Shown here in pieces: positions 59,706 to 64,000 of a stretch of 64,000 nucleotides of DNA. This DNA is from Castor canadensis. Taxonomy: Eukaryota; Chordata; Mammalia; Rodentia; Castoridae. The stretch covers positions 95,349,042 to 95,413,041 of the forward strand of contig NC_133392.1 in assembly GCF_047511655.1 (NCBI RefSeq), given 5' to 3'. Numbering within the stretch: the stretch's first letter is position 1; each line of letters begins with the position of its first letter. Made by a program: the position numbers and the translations under genes. The notes under the pieces are model-generated. The model had not been told where the DNA came from. It made no database searches and worked only from the letters and a program-made list of their open reading frames with translations.

Positions 59706-60929
59706 TGAAGCAAAATAATAGAGAAATTTGTTAATTTGACCGTTAGTTTATGGATTTCTCTTGCAAACTGGTAATGGATTTTCCCCATTTTGCGTGTGTG
59801 TGTATCTCAGAAGTTTTCATTAATGGCAGACATCATTATAAACAAAGATGACGAAGGCACGGATGCTATGTCTCAAAATGGGGTTTCTTCTCTCAGGCTG
59901 TCGCTGTTGAGGTTTGAGTTTGTAAATCAGGAGACAGTGCGGGTGGAGGTGGTGTGGGTTTGGGGTTATTATTTCTTATGTCACCTTCAGAGCACGCAAT
60001 GCTTCATAGAACTCAAATGATGCCTTGTGCATGGATCTGAATGTGGAGGTCCAGTTTTTTTTCCCTTGGCTCTCACACTCCACTCTCAGTTTTGTGTCAC
60101 AGAAGTCCTCTCTAACTATGACCTTTTCTATTTTTCAGTAGTAAGTTGCTGCTGTTTATTGTTTAGTGCTTGTAGCTTGTGGTAGGTGTTGGGAGGGTGA
60201 GCTTTTGGGAGACATTTCAGATTCATATGATAACAATATTGGAAAATTCTTCAAGTTTCCTCTGATATAGTTAGGGTTAGGCATTTGTTGGTTTTCTTTC
60301 TTAGTGCTTGTACATATCAACTATCATATATATTTTTCCTTATGAATCTTTTCTTCCTTTGGAACTAACCTGAGAGTAGGGGGCAAAGATTAGGTTCCAA
60401 CACCTATAAATTGTGTTTAGAGGTTTGGCAGGGAGAATATTTTGCCTCAGGGAGGCAAACCCAATGTTTTGACATTTGGGCTTGATCACTTCTTATTTCT
60501 TGTTTCTAAGCATCCCCTGCTCCAAGGGAGCAACTGTATTTTCATTCTAGGGACCAGTTCCACTGTTGGTATTTTACACTGTTTGGAGCAATTTCCTTAT
60601 CCTTTGCATGTAGAAGAGAGGGATGTAAGAGTCTCTGCAGGTTTATGGTAATTTAGAGTATTGATATAGAATCAATATGCTTCATAAATATGGATTTGGT
60701 TCAAAAATATAAAGGCCAGGATACAAGTTAAAATTGAGGAAAATATTCATTTCTCAGTAAGATGAAGAGCTGGCACCAGTTGCTGATTTTTTCTTAGATT
60801 ATGACTTCAATGCTTTTGGACTGCAGAATTAATGGATTACATGGTAATTAGCTTTTTAATCATTTGATGATCTTTCATATTGTTATTATAGTAGTTGTAC
60901 CGTTTTGTTGCACTAACAATATGCAGAAA
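59706..60929. other. Noncoding DNA, no gene recognised
   Basis: Short frames at 59790-60020 and 60442-60651 have no recognisable domain. A short TG run occurs near 59793. Confidence 0.4.
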
Positions 60930-60944
60930 TTACTCTTATTTATT

Positions 60945-61015
60945 TATTTGTTTGGATGGCTGGGGATTGAACATAGGGCCTTGCAGCTGCCACTGAGATA
61001 TACCCCTAGGTCTAA
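60945..61015 (-). repeat. tRNA/ID-like SINE, antisense
   Basis: 'ggctggggattgaacatagg', 'gccttgcagctgcc' and 'actgagatatacccctagg' are the antisense of an ID-type monomer (landmarks ggttcgatccccagc and taccactgagctacacccc). It separates or abuts the old L1 piece that follows. Confidence 0.7.
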
Positions 61016-61017
61016 AG

Positions 61018-61165
61018 GTTCTCTTTTATTCACATTCTTGCAGACACTTGTTGACTTTTAGTCTTCCTGATATGGGTGAGGTAATATATCATTATTTTTT
61101 GTTGTGGTTTTCATTTGCATTTCCATCATAATTAATGATATTGGACATTTTTCATATATACTACG
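61018..61165 (-). mobile_element. Old L1 ORF2 fragment, antisense
   Basis: 'cttgcagacacttgttgac', 'gatatgggtgaggtaatata' and 'ggttttcatttgcatttcc' are antisense landmarks of the L1 ORF2 C-terminal region, the part encoding the '[16 protein letters not shown]' type segment seen at 53205-53250 in the full-length copy. It is short and diverged. Confidence 0.65.
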
Positions 61166-63184
61166 ATTTTCTTAAATATTCTTTTCTTTTCAATTTCCCT
61201 ACTATCTAGTTCTAGAACTCTAATCAGATATATAGTAAATATGCAACAATTATCACTCAGTTATTTTCTTATATGATCAAAGACATTAGGTCATCAGGTA
61301 GATATTTTTCATTGGTATAGCCTCACCTTATCTGGGTTCCTTGGCTGTCTAGTTTCATTAGACTCAGTCTTGTTTCTGTTTCTTTCCACTGGTATATGGA
61401 CTCTCTTTTTTCTCTTCTACATTACATTTCCTATTTCTTAGACTTTGGGTTTTTAATTTTTCTTCATTTCTATTATGGGCAAATCCTAAAATAGGATCTT
61501 CATAGGAGGAGTATCAAATGATTGAAAATATCTTAATTTTACCTGCAAAATTGCTTGATAGTTTCACCAAGCCTTTCAAATTAAAGCATATTATCCCTTA
61601 AAATTTAGTAGATCACTTCACTGTCTTTAAATTTGGGTGTCACAATTTAAAATTTTGTTGCACTTTTATCCATTATGCTCTGAAAACTCTTTTATTCACT
61701 ATACTAAAAACTAATGGCCCTCTCAATATGCAATTTCCTCCTTACTACCACTGACATCTTTTTCCATTTCTGTTCCAGTGATATATTTATTATATATTGA
61801 TTATTGCTTTTGTATTTTAATATTTTTAATAATTATTCATTACTAATATCTTTCAGAATTAGAGAACATGATTTACTCCATAAAGTTATAGCATTATCAT
61901 AGCCATATTGGTGAACATTTGTCAATCACACACTCTTCTGTTATTCTTTGCAATTACCTTTCTAATATTTGAGTACAATTATATCACCTTCATACTTGAA
62001 TTATTTTAGAAGTTAAAGAGTTTATCAAACTCCAAATTTCTCAGCATTGGAGAAAAAAACCTGAATTCTTTAACTTACAAGACAAAGCCCTTTATTAGGT
62101 GATACAGATCTGCTGAGCTCTTTTTTCATATGATACAATTGTCCTCATCAATATTTTCAACTGTTTACTACACATGAACTTATTATATGATTTCACAAAT
62201 TACTGTCTTCTAACACTGTGTACCTCCAGTTATAATTCATCTATAAATTTTGCCAAGTAAATTCTTATTCATCAGGTAGGGTTTGACTAAAACATTCCTT
62301 CTCTAGATAGACATTATGACTTTGTCTGCAAGCTTTCTAATAACCTGTGTGCATTTCTATTACATTTTTTGAGGATACTAACTTTGTCTTGTTTGGCTTT
62401 TAACAAAACTATGAATTTATTAGTTTAGAGACAATGTCTTGTAGATCACCATATATTTGAAAGAATAGGTAATGTTTGCAACATAATAAACTACTGCTTT
62501 AATGAATGTTTTTGAGAATAGAAAAGAAAAACTGAAATAACAAAACCAAATTACAAGTATAGCTATTAAATTCTTTGTTAGTTTCCATCACTGTGATGAA
62601 ATATCTGAGAAAAAAATTTTAAGGGAAAATACAAGTATTTTTTATTAAAAAGCTTAGAAATAAATATATGCATTACAATTTTAAATATAAGGAATGCTAA
62701 ATTCTTATTATTAGTATTGATAATATATCTTGTTTTACATATTAAAGGCTAACATTTATTTTTTCCATATGCTATAATTTCAGGATTTTACACTAAAGTA
62801 TAGAGTATGATATATATATATACATATATATAGCATTTTCTTTTAACTTGTAGACAGTAATATCTTTCATAGAGATATTAATTTTTTAAAAAATTTATAT
62901 GACATGCCTTTTTTCTGATAAGTATACATGGATTTGACTGAAGAACTAAGAGTAGTAACAGACAAGACAGAGAAGAGTCCTGTCTTTACGAGCCTTCCAA
63001 AATGAAACAGCAGATATGTGAATTAATGCATTATTAAAGCTGTAATTACTAAACAACTAGTTATAATGTAGTCAAAACTGATTTGTACATAGTTAATATT
63101 ATTTAATGCGATAAAATGTTACTGAGTCACTACTTAGTTAGGTGGAATGTCAAAGATTGATGGTAATCACCAATATTCATTTTC
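61166..63184. other. AT-rich noncoding DNA
   Basis: No gene or named repeat. A short TATA-rich run lies at 62811-62832. Confidence 0.45.
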
Positions 63185-63600
63185 TCCCCTTCATTCTCTT
63201 CACCCTTTTCACATCTAAAGCCATATTTCTAAGCCTCTCTCTCATCTGTCTCGTTCTTGTCTTGTGGCTAAAGTCTGGACAATGGAATTTGGAGGAAAAG
63301 TGGTAAAGATTGCCTTAGATATGGCCCATAAGAGGATCTTATGAAATTCTATACAGATTCTCTGTTCCCAAAAGGTGATAGTGGTCAGATGCAAAGTTTC
63401 CAGGGGGGAGATCTTATATGATATTGAAGACACTTAGACAAAGGAAGCTCCTGAATAGCTACTTGGAGCAGAGTATACCATACCCTGTAATCACAGGCAT
63501 ATCACAAGTTCAAAGTAAAATTGAACTGTGATAAAAGTGGGAAATGTGTGTGGCAAGCCACTGAGATATTGATCTTGTTTGTGATGGTCAATAGCATATG
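63185..63600 (+). repeat. MLT1-type MaLR LTR, sense
   Basis: Landmarks in order: 'cacccttttcacatctaaag', 'gtcttgtggctaaagtctgg', 'ggaagctcctgaatagctac', 'ttggagcagagtatacc', 'gaactgtgataaaagtggg' and 'caagccactgagatattg'. This order (ending in 'aagccactgagatttt') is typical of MLT1 LTRs. It is non-coding. Confidence 0.6.
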
Positions 63601-63750
63601 GAGACCTACTGAAGATGTTCCAGGAATGGGGGAGGAGACTAAAGAACAATGATAGGCAGGGTAAATTCAACTATGATATAATATAAGATCTTTTGTAAGT
63701 GTCATAATGTACCTCCAGTACAATAATTTTAAAAAAGATTAAAAATTCAA
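63601..63750 (+). mobile_element. L1 (lineage B) 3' end, sense, truncated
   Basis: 'gggtaaattcaactatgat', 'gatcttttgtaagtgtcata' and 'atgtacctccagtacaat' followed by an A-rich stretch are the sense version of the lineage-B L1 terminus seen antisense at 17.7, 18.6 and 29.1 kb. It is only about 150 bp long. Confidence 0.65.
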
Positions 63751-64000
63751 AACATCTATGAATTTAAATGAATGATTGAAAGATTGGGCTATTAGTGTAA
63801 AAATCATGAAGAGGGATCCTGCACGTAGTTTAAAAATGCTATCTAGCTTCATGTGCATAAAAGCATCCTGAGTTCCCCAGGGAAATCAAGTCTTCAGTGA
63901 GTAAAATAAGATTAATTGACAAATAACTGAATGAAGCATTATGTGCAGAGTGTTCAGGTAGTGGAGAATGGACTCTGACCAAGCCCAAAAGCCATCTCAA
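63751..64000. other. Noncoding DNA at the window edge
   Basis: Nothing recognisable. Confidence 0.4.

Overview
This window reads as mammalian nuclear DNA, AT-rich and apparently without host genes. No open reading frame is a convincing host exon: the only long coding-type stretches belong to LINE-1 (L1) retrotransposons, and most of the recognisable remainder is interspersed repeats of several ages. The dimeric SINEs (7SL/B1-like left part joined to a tRNA/ID-like right part) and the style of the L1 3' ends point to a rodent of the squirrel/beaver side of the order. A beaver-like (Castoridae) genome is my best guess from remembered repeat style, but no database search was possible.

Layout. 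1-17.6 kb is single-copy-looking noncoding DNA with old, scattered repeats: an L1M-like piece, MIR, L2, an MLT1-type LTR at 13.7-14.4 kb and a medium-reiterated element at 6.1-6.4 kb. 17.7-25.5 kb is dominated by antisense L1 of an older lineage ('B'), including a nearly full-length, decayed copy at 18.55-25.54 kb. 25.6-46 kb holds antisense and sense MaLR LTRs, more L1 3' fragments, multimeric SINE clusters at 33.7-34.3 and 38.0-38.3 kb, a Tigger/MER2-type DNA transposon with both ends, a Charlie-type hAT fragment and MIR copies. 45.4-46.6 kb carries three L1 3' ends, all antisense. 47.07-54.26 kb is the centrepiece: a full-length sense L1 of a younger lineage ('A') with a perfect 16-bp target-site duplication, a complex 5' UTR, ORF1, ORF2, a G-rich 3' UTR and an A-rich tail, inserted into an older L2 remnant. 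54.3-64 kb returns to mostly unannotated DNA with L2, MER5-like, L1 and MLT1 remnants.

The young L1 encodes the usual retrotransposition pair: an RNA-binding coiled-coil chaperone (ORF1) and an endonuclease/reverse transcriptase (ORF2). Both reading frames are broken by a few small lesions, so this copy is not expected to move by itself. Its 5' UTR is the most interesting sequence here. It contains three separate local duplications (periods of about 114, 112 and 150 bp), a YY1-type motif at its very start and a repeated forkhead-like 12-mer. I saw no new defence, CRISPR, operon-type or other undescribed system; the findings concern retrotransposon structure and insertion history.
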